A program made the position numbers and the translations under genes. Positions 18,127 to 27,294 of a stretch of DNA of 35,561 bases are shown here, piece by piece. The notes below the pieces were generated by a model, which saw only the letters and a program-made list of their open reading frames with translations, made no database searches and was not told the DNA's origin. This stretch comes from Gammaproteobacteria bacterium (GTDB taxonomy: Bacteria; Pseudomonadota; Gammaproteobacteria; Pseudomonadales; Azotimanducaceae), in assembly GCA_009837185.1 (NCBI GenBank), contig VXUA01000038.1:1-35561 (forward strand). The letters are read 5' to 3'. How positions within the stretch are numbered: position 1 is the first letter of the stretch; every line of letters starts with the position of its first letter.

Positions 18127-19167
18127 GTGGACCGTAAGTTAAACCGCGCACTCGCAGATTCATTCGAAGGCATAGACGTGCAACAACGTGTAGACCGTCT
18201 TGCTGACTGGCAAACCAGAGCTAAGAACGCTACTTCAACCGATTACGATCATGCTGACACGGTAAACGACTTCTACGATCTTTCGACGGAGTTAGCTAGA
18301 TGGGGCTGGCACGAGTCATTTCACTTCGCCCCAATGAAAAAAGGAGAGTCGCTGAACGATGCGATCCTACGCCATGAGGGATCGATGATTGAAAAACTGC
18401 AAATCGATTCCACGAAGACGGTACTAGATGTTGGTTGTGGGATTGGTGGCCCAATGCGGCACGTAGCGCGTACGACTGGCGCACACGTAGTAGGTATTAA
18501 CATCAACGAGCATCAGATCAAAGTCGGGCAAGAGTTGAACCAAGCAGCTGAACTCGATCATTTGACAGACTTTGTTCATTGTGATTTCATGGATATGAGC
18601 GTGCTCGAATCAAATTCCTTTGATGCAGCCTATGCGATCGAGTCTACTGCACATGCTTCAGACAAAATTAGCGCTTACGAACAGATTTTTCGTGTGCTAA
18701 AACCCAGTGCTTATTTTTGGGGTCAAGAGACTATATTGACTGGTGAGTTTCGAGCTGAGCGTACTGAACACCAAGAAATTAAAGATCGACTAATGGGCAC
18801 CATGGCACTCTATGAGATTGGTTCGATCGCTGAGGTTAAAGCTGCACTCGAGACAGCAGGGTTTAAAGTTGACGAGTGTGACGATCTTGGTAGAGCTAGT
18901 CCCGAGTCTGTTCCATGGTACATGCCACTCACCGGCAAAGGTAAGTTCTTTCATGCATCTAGAACTAGTCCTCTACGACGCGCGTATACCTTGATGACTC
19001 TCCGAATAGTAGAAGCTCTTCGTCTGGTTCCTAAAGGGACAGCAGCCGCAACCAAATTAACCGCCGCTGTGGCTGATGCGAGTATTGAGGGTGGTAGAGC
19101 AGGGATCTTTTCAGTACTTGGGTGTTTTCTCGCACAAAAATCAGCAACGTTTGACGTACAGTCATAG
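18127..19167 (+). CDS. Sterol 24-C-methyltransferase homologue (SMT/ERG6 family)
   Basis: The 346-aa product aligns by eye along its whole length with ERG6/SMT proteins, which transfer methyl from S-adenosylmethionine to C-24 of the sterol side chain. YDLSTELARWGWHESFHF (about residues 50-67) matches the aromatic YEWGW-type sterol-binding region. VLDVGCGIGGPMRHVART (about 99-116) is the SAM-binding motif. YAIESTAHASDK and YEQIFRVLKP match the internal YAIEATCHAP/YKEIYRVLKPG block. The C-terminal domain (VPWYMPLTGKG, EGGRAGIFSVLGCFLAQK) matches Sterol_MT_C. The start is GTG with no clear Shine-Dalgarno. No squalene epoxidase, oxidosqualene cyclase or other sterol gene is in the window, so it may act on host or dietary sterol, or its pathway lies elsewhere. 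A related small-molecule substrate cannot be excluded. Confidence 0.9.
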   Translation: MDRKLNRALADSFEGIDVQQRVDRLADWQTRAKNATSTDYDHADTVNDFYDLSTELARWGWHESFHFAPMKKGESLNDAILRHEGSMIEKLQIDSTKTVLDVGCGIGGPMRHVARTTGAHVVGININEHQIKVGQELNQAAELDHLTDFVHCDFMDMSVLESNSFDAAYAIESTAHASDKISAYEQIFRVLKPSAYFWGQETILTGEFRAERTEHQEIKDRLMGTMALYEIGSIAEVKAALETAGFKVDECDDLGRASPESVPWYMPLTGKGKFFHASRTSPLRRAYTLMTLRIVEALRLVPKGTAAATKLTAAVADASIEGGRAGIFSVLGCFLAQKSATFDVQS

Positions 19168-19246
19168 ACAATGACGATAATAGTCGATGAAATCCTAGTC
19201 GTTCAGTAGAAACGACCAAAATACGTAATAAATGAGTTGACACTAA

Positions 19247-19699
19247 ATGAAGAAAATGACCTCTCTATTCGCTATTGGAATTGCTGCATGGTTAGCCGTA
19301 ATTGCTATATGGGTTTTCGTTCCGAAAACAGACTTTGCAAAACTAGAGGGCGAAATGTTCGACAACGTGAGATATGACGGACTCACGATCGAGTGTATTC
19401 AAACCGATGAGATCGTCACGCAAAAGTACCAAATTGGAAAGTATTCTTTTGAGGACACGGAGATCGTTGCATCTGGTGAGAACGAACATATCGTATTTGA
19501 ATGCACTGCTACTGATCCCATCGCTAGGAAAACCTACCCTGTAAATATTGAAGTCACCACGGGTGCGGATCTCTATTTGTATTGGAGCACGTGCAACGTT
19601 GACGATCTAATCATGAAGGCTTCGGTCGTATTCTATAACTCGAAAAACGACATTGTCCTTGAGGAAACACTCGAGTGCGTGAACGAGTTTTCGATCTAG
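19247..19699 (+). CDS. Small membrane-anchored protein of unknown function
   Basis: The 150-aa product has one hydrophobic helix (residues about 5-26, ending WVFVP), then an acidic beta-rich domain with four cysteines (LTIECIQT, IVFECTAT, WSTCNVDD, ETLECVNE). The helix is probably an uncleaved anchor, leaving a periplasmic domain in which disulfides could form. No family is recognised. It starts 79 bases after the methyltransferase stop on the same strand, so co-transcription is possible. The Shine-Dalgarno is weak. Confidence 0.65.
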   Translation: MKKMTSLFAIGIAAWLAVIAIWVFVPKTDFAKLEGEMFDNVRYDGLTIECIQTDEIVTQKYQIGKYSFEDTEIVASGENEHIVFECTATDPIARKTYPVNIEVTTGADLYLYWSTCNVDDLIMKASVVFYNSKNDIVLEETLECVNEFSI

Positions 19700-19784
19700 T
19701 GGTTACAGCACTTCTTCGTTAAGTATCAGGGCGTCGACAGTGTCTCTGCGTAGATTGGAGATTTTCTTAATCAAAAAAATTTTA

Positions 19785-21740
19785 TTACTGCGAAGGAGCT
19801 CTATATCGTCGGAATCGTCCGTCCAATATCATCAATTGAAAATCTTTTTGCACTTGCTCTCTTTCTTCTTCAGACAAGTTTTGAAGATTGTTTAATCTCG
19901 CAATTGATGTCGACGATTCCGAACCACGTCTTCCAGTCTCCGAGTTGTAGTCTGCAGGTAGAAACCGCTTTACGTGTGACACTTGTTCCTTTGTCAAAAC
20001 ATTTCTTCCAACATTAAACCGGATAAGGTCCATGGCAGCGCGGTACTTTGCTTCAGTTGACGGGAGCTCATTCATCCTAGTTGCCAAAGACTGTGGATCT
20101 GTGTAAGCCCATTCATTGATGACCAAATTGAAGTACACATCTTGATTCTTCTCTGGTAATTGTTCGCCCAATGCTAAAGCTCGGTCCGTTTCCTCGTTAC
20201 TTACTAGTGCTTTACCTACAGCTACTAAACTGAAAATCTGGGTGTATCCTTCTCGCACCTGTGCCAGCATACTCATAGCTCTTTCGATATCGGTCCGAGC
20301 TACTTCTGCGATTACGGTGGCTTCCAAACCGAGACCCATCGAGTCGAAGGGTTAATCGAGTGCGGTTTGTAGTGCTAACTCGGGATTTTCTGTGGCAAGA
20401 CTACGAAGTATGGTGTTCAGAACTTCGCGTTGCAATGAAATACCAGAGAATTCGTGGGTTAATGCCCAATTCAACGCTTCAAGCGCATTTTTATCAGCCC
20501 AGTAAATAGCCAATTCCATCGTTAGTTCAAACTTCAAAAACTCGTCCGATATCTCAGCTAAGAACTGCGCTGAATCTTCTGGTGCTGTTCGGATAAGCGT
20601 ACGAATGGCGTGTTCCTCGGCACGAGCACGAAGGTTTTCAGGAATGAGATCAAACTTTTCGAACACGTCTTTGGGATCATAGTTAGCCCAAGCGGTTACA
20701 AAGTGTTCTAGCATTTGACGGCGTGCTCTTGGTGATTCAATTGAAGAAATTGATTCAAACGCGTCTTTAGGATCGATACTTGCCCATGCACTAGCGATTG
20801 TTTCCATAGCAAGTTCCCTTAATTCGCCTTCAAAATCTAGTACTTGCTGCAATGTTGTTTGGGGATCGGCAAGTAGAGCTTGCTGAAGTACCGATCCTAG
20901 AACTGCCTTCTTCAGAATGGAATCCTTTAACGATTGGTCGATTTCTGCAATCGCCTCCAAACCTGCTTGATCCACCCATGTGTGGGCAAGTCGTATCAAT
21001 GACGCGGTCTGAGCCACATTGGAATGATCGTCCGCGACTAATTTTTGCCATTCGTCCGCTACAGACTGAGCGAAAATACCTTGTTCAAATTCGCTTAAGT
21101 CAATCTGAAGTTCAAGAGCTAGAGCTTCTTTCTCGTCAATCGAAAGGGTGTGTTGAGACTCAAGTATTCCCCGCATTGCAGCATATTTATCTGATTGTTC
21201 GAGAGTCTTTGCGTGCGCTATTGCTTCTTCCAAATCTATTTGAGACCACTCGCCGAAAACGCTTGAGATCAATGAATTGTGGCGGTCGTCAGACAAGTTT
21301 TCAATTGTGAATAGTGCTAATTTAGGATCGAGAGTTGTGAACCGTCGAATGATTGCAGTTTGAGTGGTGTGTTGTAAAGATTCTGATCCTATATTCTTAG
21401 ATTGTTCGAATAACTGAGTCAGCAAATTCGTGTCGGTGGAGAGCAACAAACTATACAGAGCTTCGGTTCGTTCGAAAGCACTTGGCGCTAGACTTAAGAA
21501 TTTGAGAAGACCTAAGTCCGAATTACGATTACGAGAACTAGTCGAACTAGGGTCTTTGAGTTCAGCCTGCGAACGATTTGTATCCGCGACTGCTGTTTTA
21601 GGCGAGAAACTCCCATTGGTGGATTCACTCTTCATCGTGTTGAGACCAAAAAGGACACCAAGCGTTGTTGCGATGCCCAAGACACACCCGGCTAGGACTA
21701 GTACGACGGTACGAATTTGATTTCTTTTTATTGAACTCAT
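19785..21740 (-). pseudogene. Membrane-anchored helical-repeat protein; broken by one in-frame stop
   Basis: Frames 20352-21740 (462 aa) and 19785-20339 (184 aa) share a reading frame and are separated by TAA at 20352-20354. Together they give about 650 residues collinear with the intact neighbour at 21853-23757. At the break this copy reads ALD-stop-PFD, where the neighbour has ARDQPIV, so a CAA to TAA change is the simplest cause. The N-terminus has one membrane helix (TVVLVLAGCVLGIATTLGVL) and a Ser/Asn-rich linker. The rest is tandem helical repeats of about 35 residues marked by WA--DP--A motifs (WASIDPKDAFESI, WANYDPKDVFEKF, WADKNALEALNWAL). If made, the protein stops before the last three or four repeats. 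Confidence 0.82.
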
Positions 21741-21852
21741 CTCTAGCTCTCTGATTTCACTTTAGGGTGAATACGTGATTGACTATAGTTTGACACCAGT
21801 TTGAATATCGACTGTAAATCTTGGTTCAAACACTGCTGTAGCTTTATGCCTT

Positions 21853-23757
21853 TCATTCTTCCTTCGCTTTTTCTCGTTGTACCGGATTGATAAAGATTAG
21901 CTGTACTTGTTCATCAAACCATTCGCTGGACATCTGTCTCATTTGTCTGCTATTACCATACGGATCGACGTATCCCTCAGGCAAAAAACTTCCAACATGC
22001 TCCATCTGCGCCGAGCTAAGTGCCTTTGTTTCGTGGTTGTATCGTACCAGTCCTTTCGCTGCTTGATCCTTCAATTGATCAGAGGGTAGCTCGTCCAACT
22101 GTTCAAACAGTGTCTCTGGGTTGGTCATTGCCCATTGATACATTAACGAACCGTTGTAGTTTCGACGGCGATTTTCACCCAATCTTTGTCCTAGTGCGAG
22201 AGCGCGATCATACTGGCCATCACGTATCATTGCACGCCCGACCTCGCTATACGCATGAGTGACAGTTAGACCTTCTCTTCGTATGTCTGAAAGCATCGCG
22301 AGAGCTTGGTCGATGTCTGTTTCGACTAAGTGCTGAATCACCGTAACTTCCATACCTCGGTAGAGTGCCCCACGTAAGACGATAGGTTGGTCGCGTGCAG
22401 TTTTGAAGGCGAGTTCAGGATCATTAATCGCGAGACTGGCCAACACTATCATCAGTGTTTCTGCCTGCTGAACATCAGTCGTGAATGTCTCATTAAGTAC
22501 CCAATCCAAAGCTGCGTGAGGATCCTGTTCGGACCAATCTTTAGCAATCTCTTTGGCAAGCTTGATTCTGAGATTGTCGTCTTCTAATTCGGACAAAAAT
22601 GACACCGCCTCGTCTGGAGATACGCGCGCGATCGCCAACATTGCTTCTTCCTTAGCCATCGCACGGAGGTGTTCCGGCACTAACGCTAATGCTTCAAGCA
22701 GGACATTTGGATCGTTTTCGGCCCAAGCTGTTAATACACTTTCCTGGAGTAATTTGAGAGTCTTACCACTCTCCATGGTTGCAATTTCAGTTAAAGCCGC
22801 CTGGGGGTCAATTCGAGCCCAGACTTCAGCGATAGTCTGGAGAGCAAGTTCCCGAGAATCGCTTGTAAGCTGTAAAGCTTCTATCAAAGCTGCACGTGGG
22901 TCGTCTTGGGCGATTCGGTGCAACGCGGACATTATGACAGCGTCGCGAACGACTGTATCCGCGAGCGATTCGCTGATCTGATCAATTACCGAAATTCCTT
23001 CCTGTAAGAGCCACTCAGATGCCACTTGTATGAGAAATTCTGTTTGTACGAGATTTGGTTGACTGTCGAAAACGATGTGACTCCAAGCTAACGCGGGATC
23101 TTCGAAGGCTGAAAACGCAACGGCTTTAGCAAGATAGCTTACGGCGTATATTTCTTGATTTAAATCCTTCGCTATGTCCAACATCAAGTCATCAGAATAT
23201 TTGTGTCTCGCGCGCAAAATCCCTCGAACTGCTGCCTGTTTCAACGTTGGATCGAGTGCCAAAGCGAGATTCTTTGCATCTTCTAAGTCAGAGAGTGAAA
23301 CTTCCTCGAAAATTAGCGTTATTAGCTCTCGCTCTCGACCTGTTGGTAAAGTCTTTACCTGTTCGAGCGCGATTTGTGGATTCAAGGAAGTCAATTTTTG
23401 AATTATCGCACTCTCAATCGAATGACGTAGGGAAGGGGAGTCTATCTCTTTGGACTGATCCAAGTACTCAATTAGACTGGGTTCTGTAGCATTTATTAAC
23501 AGTCCGAATAGTGCTGCTTTTCTCTCAACGTCCGTCTCAAACTGAAAAATATCTTCAAGGTCCTGGACAGCAACACTTGTACCCGTCGTCCCAGACTTGT
23601 TGTCAAGAATATTCGTAGGGATACCTGCGCGCCAATCTTTAGCACTATCACCTTTGAAGAAAGGTAAAAGGAAAACGACCGCAAGGGTCGCAGCACTCCC
23701 CACAATAGCACCTCCCATCAATAAGGAGATGGTTTTAGTTTGGTTTGATTTAAGCAT
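21853..23757 (-). CDS. Membrane-anchored helical-repeat (TPR/HEAT-like) protein
   Basis: The 634-aa product starts at ATG 23757, with GGAG about nine bases upstream; the longer TTG start at 23772 includes that ribosome site and is rejected. Residues about 10-31 are one membrane helix (LLMGGAIVGSAATLAVVFLL), followed by an acidic linker. The bulk is about 15 helical repeats of roughly 35 residues with a recurring WA--DP-AAL signature (WARIDPQAALTEIA, WAENDPNVLLEALA, WSEQDPHAALDWVL). Repeats of this form act as protein-binding scaffolds; the periplasmic side is expected from the anchor. Partner and function are unknown. It lies upstream of its broken tandem paralogue in the same orientation, 112 bases apart, so both probably arose by duplication. 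Confidence 0.8.
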   Translation of the reverse strand: MLKSNQTKTISLLMGGAIVGSAATLAVVFLLPFFKGDSAKDWRAGIPTNILDNKSGTTGTSVAVQDLEDIFQFETDVERKAALFGLLINATEPSLIEYLDQSKEIDSPSLRHSIESAIIQKLTSLNPQIALEQVKTLPTGRERELITLIFEEVSLSDLEDAKNLALALDPTLKQAAVRGILRARHKYSDDLMLDIAKDLNQEIYAVSYLAKAVAFSAFEDPALAWSHIVFDSQPNLVQTEFLIQVASEWLLQEGISVIDQISESLADTVVRDAVIMSALHRIAQDDPRAALIEALQLTSDSRELALQTIAEVWARIDPQAALTEIATMESGKTLKLLQESVLTAWAENDPNVLLEALALVPEHLRAMAKEEAMLAIARVSPDEAVSFLSELEDDNLRIKLAKEIAKDWSEQDPHAALDWVLNETFTTDVQQAETLMIVLASLAINDPELAFKTARDQPIVLRGALYRGMEVTVIQHLVETDIDQALAMLSDIRREGLTVTHAYSEVGRAMIRDGQYDRALALGQRLGENRRRNYNGSLMYQWAMTNPETLFEQLDELPSDQLKDQAAKGLVRYNHETKALSSAQMEHVGSFLPEGYVDPYGNSRQMRQMSSEWFDEQVQLIFINPVQREKAKEE

Positions 23758-23826
23758 TGCTATGATCTCCAATAGGAAATACGAACACGAAACACGAACC
23801 CAAAAATCTGATTCTATGCAAAAATA

Positions 23827-24579
23827 TCATGGCGTTCGACTCTCAATTGAGTCTTCGTGTCGCAAATATCTAATTTGATAAATTTCTGCAAAAAGCATTC
23901 TGTTTTTTATGCCAACATCGTCGTTGTACCATTTGGGTCCCCATTTCTTTGGTAAGAGGTCGAGTAATTCTTCCACTAATTCGCTGTCAGGCTGAAAGGA
24001 CACTTCATCGCCAAGGGAATTTCGAATAATATTTGGTAGCCTTCTTTCAGCTCCTAATTCAAGCACTGTTTTCACACACTCTCCACTTTCCTGACGACTC
24101 GAACCCATTATCGCAGTAAATAGCGGTGTATTACCATCAGGATCTGGGCGGTTTATAGCATCCGGATCTTTTTCCACTATTTGCTTAAACTCTTCGCAAC
24201 GTCCCAATCCGACGAGATCGTTCGTCCCAATCTCCGTTTCTTGAGAGAGAACGAACTCCGTCAAATCTCGATACCTCTTGCCGGGATAGTTGAGAACAAA
24301 GGAAAGCGGAGATTGACCGTTGTCAAATTTTTCTGTGAGTAATTTTGGGTATTTTTCCAGGTATTTTTCTATAGTCTCGATTTCTTCCGTTACCAGAAAG
24401 TGCCTACGAAACCAGTCTTTATCGAGTAGTTTCAATATTGATTCTTCAATAGATATTGCTTCCTTGAGTCCTTGAAGATAAAAAACATAAGCATCTCGAG
24501 GATATATACTCGACGACCTGTATGTTTCTTGTCCTTTGTTGAAATAGATGATCGTCGGTAACTGTAGAGTTGCCAGGAG
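23827..24579 (-). pseudogene. Thioredoxin-fold/ankyrin protein, 5' part removed by IS3-family insertion
   Basis: The open frame extends past the nominal TTG start at 24435 up to the IS junction at 24580. The extra N-terminal part reads LPTIIYFNKGQETYRSS, a cis-proline turn and final strand of a thioredoxin fold similar to SYPTYLILD of the protein at 4104. It continues into a helical region and an ankyrin-like domain (FDNGQSPLSFVLN, PDPDGNTPLFTAIM, CVKTVLELGAERRLPN). The first half of the thioredoxin domain and the start codon are missing, and I cannot find them on the other side of the IS, so the insertion was accompanied by a deletion. The TTG at 24435 has no ribosome site, so an intact shorter gene is unlikely. 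Confidence 0.7.
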
Positions 24580-24582
24580 TTA

Positions 24583-25508
24583 GTGGACACCCTAGACAAT
24601 TAATTTGGGTACTCCGATGTGTGGGGCGTTCTCGGTCCCCTGCGATCAAGCATTCCACTTATCGAACCTCCTGGTTGAAACGCGTTTCATAGTCGATCGG
24701 CGAGATGTGTCCCAACGCCGAGTGTCGTCGATGCGGATTGTAAAAACCCTCTACTTAATCAAAGATCTTCGCTTGAGCTTGCGTACGATCCTGAAAGCAC
24801 CGTCGCGGTTGCTGGTGGATTAATTCCGTTTCCAACGTCGCGAAGAAACTCTCGGCCATCGCATTGTCATAACAATCACCCACCGATCCCATCGACACCT
24901 GAACGTTCGCTCGCTGACAGACTTCCAGGAAGTGCTGGGAAGTATTTTGTGAGCCGTGATCAGAGTGGTGCACGACTTGAGTGGGTTGTCGTCGCGTCAA
25001 TGCCATCTGTAAAGCCCGCACCATTAAGTCCGAGTCTTGTCTGGCAGCCATGGACCAACCCACGATCCGTCGGGCAAACACATCCAACACAATCGCCAAG
25101 TACAACACGCCTTCCACAGTCGGAACGTAGGTGGCATCAGCAACCCACAACTCATTCGGACTGGATGCACAAAATTGACGCTGGACTAAATCCTGCGCTG
25201 GGATCGCCGCGGAGGACCGCTTCGTAAGGCTCTTATTGCGCCGCCGACTCACCCCTTGCAGACCCTGTTCGGACATTAATCGAGTAATACGATGCCGACT
25301 CGCAACAATGCCGCGAGCGCGCAGCTCGGCTTGCACGCGCGGAGCTCCATAAATACCTCGAGACTCCTCATGAATCGACACAATGTGGGGGGCTAAAGCC
25401 GCATCCGCACGTTGCCATCGAGATCGTGAAGGACGACGGAGCCATGCGTAGTATCCACTGCGGGAGACCTTCAAAACACTTGCCATGTCCATCGAAAACC
25501 ATAAAATT
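24583..25508 (-). mobile_element. IS3-family element copy A, 5'-truncated (OrfB part only)
   Basis: The right terminal region starts at GTGGACACCCTAG (24583), identical to the end of copy B at 27867, and the shared sequence AATTAATTTGGGTAC follows. No OrfA is present, and the OrfB frame begins at about 25507, next to unrelated AT-rich sequence, so the left end is missing. Copies A and B are very similar by eye over their common part. The left boundary is accurate only to about 10-15 bases. Confidence 0.75.
24659..25507 (-). pseudogene. IS3-family transposase OrfB (copy A), in-frame stop near C-terminus
   Basis: The frame 24755-25492 encodes a typical OrfB: LKVSRSGYYAWLRRPSRSRW, SRGIYGAPRVQAELRARGI, then the rve catalytic core with DATYVPTVEGVLYLAI (first Asp), HHSDHGSQ (second Asp) and NAMAESFFATLETELI (Glu). 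It ends AKIFD-stop, but the same frame continues VEGFYNPHRRHSALGHISP to a TAA at 24659. Relatives have Tyr at the stop position, and copy B has IFDY, so one base change (TAT/TAC to TAA) is the cause. The DDE residues are intact, but the last 31 residues are lost. The N-terminus is also short, since OrfA and the frameshift region are absent. Confidence 0.85.
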
Positions 25509-25595
25509 ACCTGTAGATTTTATCGACTCTAGAGATCTGCTTGCTATCTTGGATGTATCATTGATCAGTTTCAAACGTTGAAATACTTGCAATTT

Positions 25596-26501
25596 ATGAA
25601 AAAAATTAGGTATTTGTTACTTGTACCGTGTGTGTTGTTTGGTATCGGCTTCGGTATTGCACAAAAAAACGGTGATGAAAAAATAGAACTTGAAGGAAGT
25701 GTCTTGGATGAATACGTTCAAGCTGTAATTGAAGCATTCGATTTAAACGAAGAGGACATTTCGAAAATTCGAGAATTTGCGGTTGACGTTTTAAATGAGT
25801 CGGAGTCTGATAGAGATGCTCGTTTTTTAGAAAATCTACAGGCAATTGAAGAACTTTCACCAGACCTTACGGGGATTTCAACAAAATGGGAATTGTCAGA
25901 ATCGACAAATTTGTTTACCGACCTGATGACGGGTTTGGGAAAGTATTTTGGGCAAACCTCATCAAGTTCAGAAGAATTGCAAAAATATATCTCTCAGCTA
26001 ATCAACATAGTTTCCGATGATCAAGAAAGCCGAGAATTATTGTTGTTACAAATGGACTCGGCGTCTCGGATGACTGCGCAACACATGAGACGTATCAGCG
26101 ATAAATTTCTTTCTGTCGTGGAAGAGCGAGAAACTCAATGGGAATCATCAAAAGTTAAATTTTCCGAAGAGTATCCCAATGTTAAATTGAACCATGTTGA
26201 AGAGTATTTGTCATGCTTGAACGCCTTGTCGACAGAACATAACACACAAGCTGGAAAAGCATTTTCGACTTTGAGTCAGTCTTTAAAAAACACAAATGTA
26301 GCCATCGAAAAATTGAAATCAAAGGAAGGCGATTTTTCGACGGAGATCGTGTTTTACGTAGCTGATGTATTTACGCCTTTCAGGCGAAAATTGCACGTAA
26401 TTGAATTAGACTTTCTGAAACCCAACCTTTGTGATGAAGAAAGTGTCTATGTTTCTATTGAAAATCAAATAAAGGAGTTAAGTAAAAATAATGAAGAGTA
26501 A
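25596..26501 (+). CDS. Exported helical protein of unknown function
   Basis: The 301-aa product starts at ATG 25596, beginning MKKIRYLLLVPCVLFGIGFG, a clean signal peptide ending near IAQ; the TTG at 25578 would add six non-signal residues. The mature part is highly charged and almost entirely helical, with probable coiled-coil stretches (SDRDARFLENLQAIEEL, FLSVVEERETQWESSK, NVAIEKLKSKEGD). No family is recognised. It overlaps the next gene by 11 bases, so the two form a unit. Codon use is more AT-rich than neighbouring genes by eye. Its upstream region is only about 90 bases from the IS3 remnant. Confidence 0.72.
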   Translation: MKKIRYLLLVPCVLFGIGFGIAQKNGDEKIELEGSVLDEYVQAVIEAFDLNEEDISKIREFAVDVLNESESDRDARFLENLQAIEELSPDLTGISTKWELSESTNLFTDLMTGLGKYFGQTSSSSEELQKYISQLINIVSDDQESRELLLLQMDSASRMTAQHMRRISDKFLSVVEERETQWESSKVKFSEEYPNVKLNHVEEYLSCLNALSTEHNTQAGKAFSTLSQSLKNTNVAIEKLKSKEGDFSTEIVFYVADVFTPFRRKLHVIELDFLKPNLCDEESVYVSIENQIKELSKNNEE

Positions 26502-26988
26502 GATACTTAGGCGTCTATCCGTAGTACTATTTATTCTCATTACACCCGCCGTTTGGGGTAATCTGATGTGCGAAATGGAGAGAATCGAGTGCTTAGCACT
26601 CGCTGAACAAGACTATGACACGGTCACAGTTTTTCTTGATGGGGTTGAAGCATTTTTACAAAAAGGTTGTATGGAACGGTACGACACCTGTAGAGAAAAT
26701 TGGTGGGATTGGTTGGAATGGATTCCAGGTTGTGAGCGGAACAAAAATAAGTGCTTAGACGACGTAGCCAGCACCATGTCGATGCTCCGTCTAGCTGCGG
26801 ACATGTTCCTTGGGGCTAAGAAGTATTTGTGCCAATTAATGTACGAAGACTGTATAGAACGAGCTGAATCAGGAGCAGGATCGGCTATGCGAAATATGTT
26901 GCAAGACCCTCTGCAATTAAGAAGAGATGGAACTCAGCCTGCTTGGCTACGACCCAGCGTCGCCCACTTAGCGAACCAGCGAGTATAA
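26491..26988 (+). CDS. Exported Cys-rich protein with a duplicated CX6C-X25-CX6C unit
   Basis: The 165-aa product has a signal peptide (residues 1-23, ending TPAVWG). Eight cysteines lie at residues 27, 34, 60, 67, 81, 88, 114 and 121. They form four C-x6-C pairs: CEMERIEC, CMERYDTC, CERNKNKC and CQLMYEDC. The spacing between pairs 1 and 2 is 25 residues, and between pairs 3 and 4 again 25, so the protein is two copies of a C-x6-C-x25-C-x6-C unit joined by a 13-residue Trp-rich linker (ENWWDWLEWIPG). This suggests two disulfide-clamped helical hairpins in the periplasm or outside the cell (inference). No family is recognised. A GGAG lies 14 bases upstream of the ATG, inside the end of the preceding gene. 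Confidence 0.75.
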   Translation: MKSKILRRLSVVLFILITPAVWGNLMCEMERIECLALAEQDYDTVTVFLDGVEAFLQKGCMERYDTCRENWWDWLEWIPGCERNKNKCLDDVASTMSMLRLAADMFLGAKKYLCQLMYEDCIERAESGAGSAMRNMLQDPLQLRRDGTQPAWLRPSVAHLANQRV

Positions 26989-27253
26989 ATTAGAAGTAGA
27001 AGCGGCTGAAGATGGGAGCGGTTCTTATACGTCGGTTTCGTGAGAACTAAGCAGCATCAATACGCTGAATTTTTGAATATAAGCGGTTTTCGACAAGAAG
27101 GTATAGAAACAGTACCCGCACGGGTAATCTTCTTTTCTTTAGGACGTAAAAAGTTCTCAATTAGACTCTGGTCGTCTGCTGCTGTCTCAAAATAAGAACT
27201 AGCACCTAGAGATTAAAGATTGAAATCGGGGACTAAGTAGGTTTGCAGGGACA

Positions 27254-27284
27254 TTTTTTTGATCACTTTTTGATCAACAAAAAA
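27254..27284. terminator. T-rich/A-rich inverted repeat, possible bidirectional terminator
   Basis: TTTTTTTGATCA (27254-27265) faces TGATCAACAAAAAA (27271-27284) around CTTTT, with one AC interruption. The layout suits termination in both directions but is AU-rich and weak. It lies about 270 bases after the Cys-rich gene. I see no gene in 26989-27295. Confidence 0.35.
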
Positions 27285-27294
27285 GCATCTTATT

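Noticed and set aside
1771-24757. Possible reassigned TAA codon, since three TAA codons interrupt otherwise open frames (1771, 20352, 24755).
   Set aside because: The expected residues differ (probably Ser, Gln, Tyr), and TAA ends several complete genes (ATPase at 11248, barrel at 12466, PFL_4711-like at 15238). A TAG likewise interrupts the frame at 33255.
26506-26519. Third copy of the TTTAGGCGTCTA box.
   Set aside because: Only CTTAGGCGTCTA matches, it lies inside a coding sequence, and the flanks differ.
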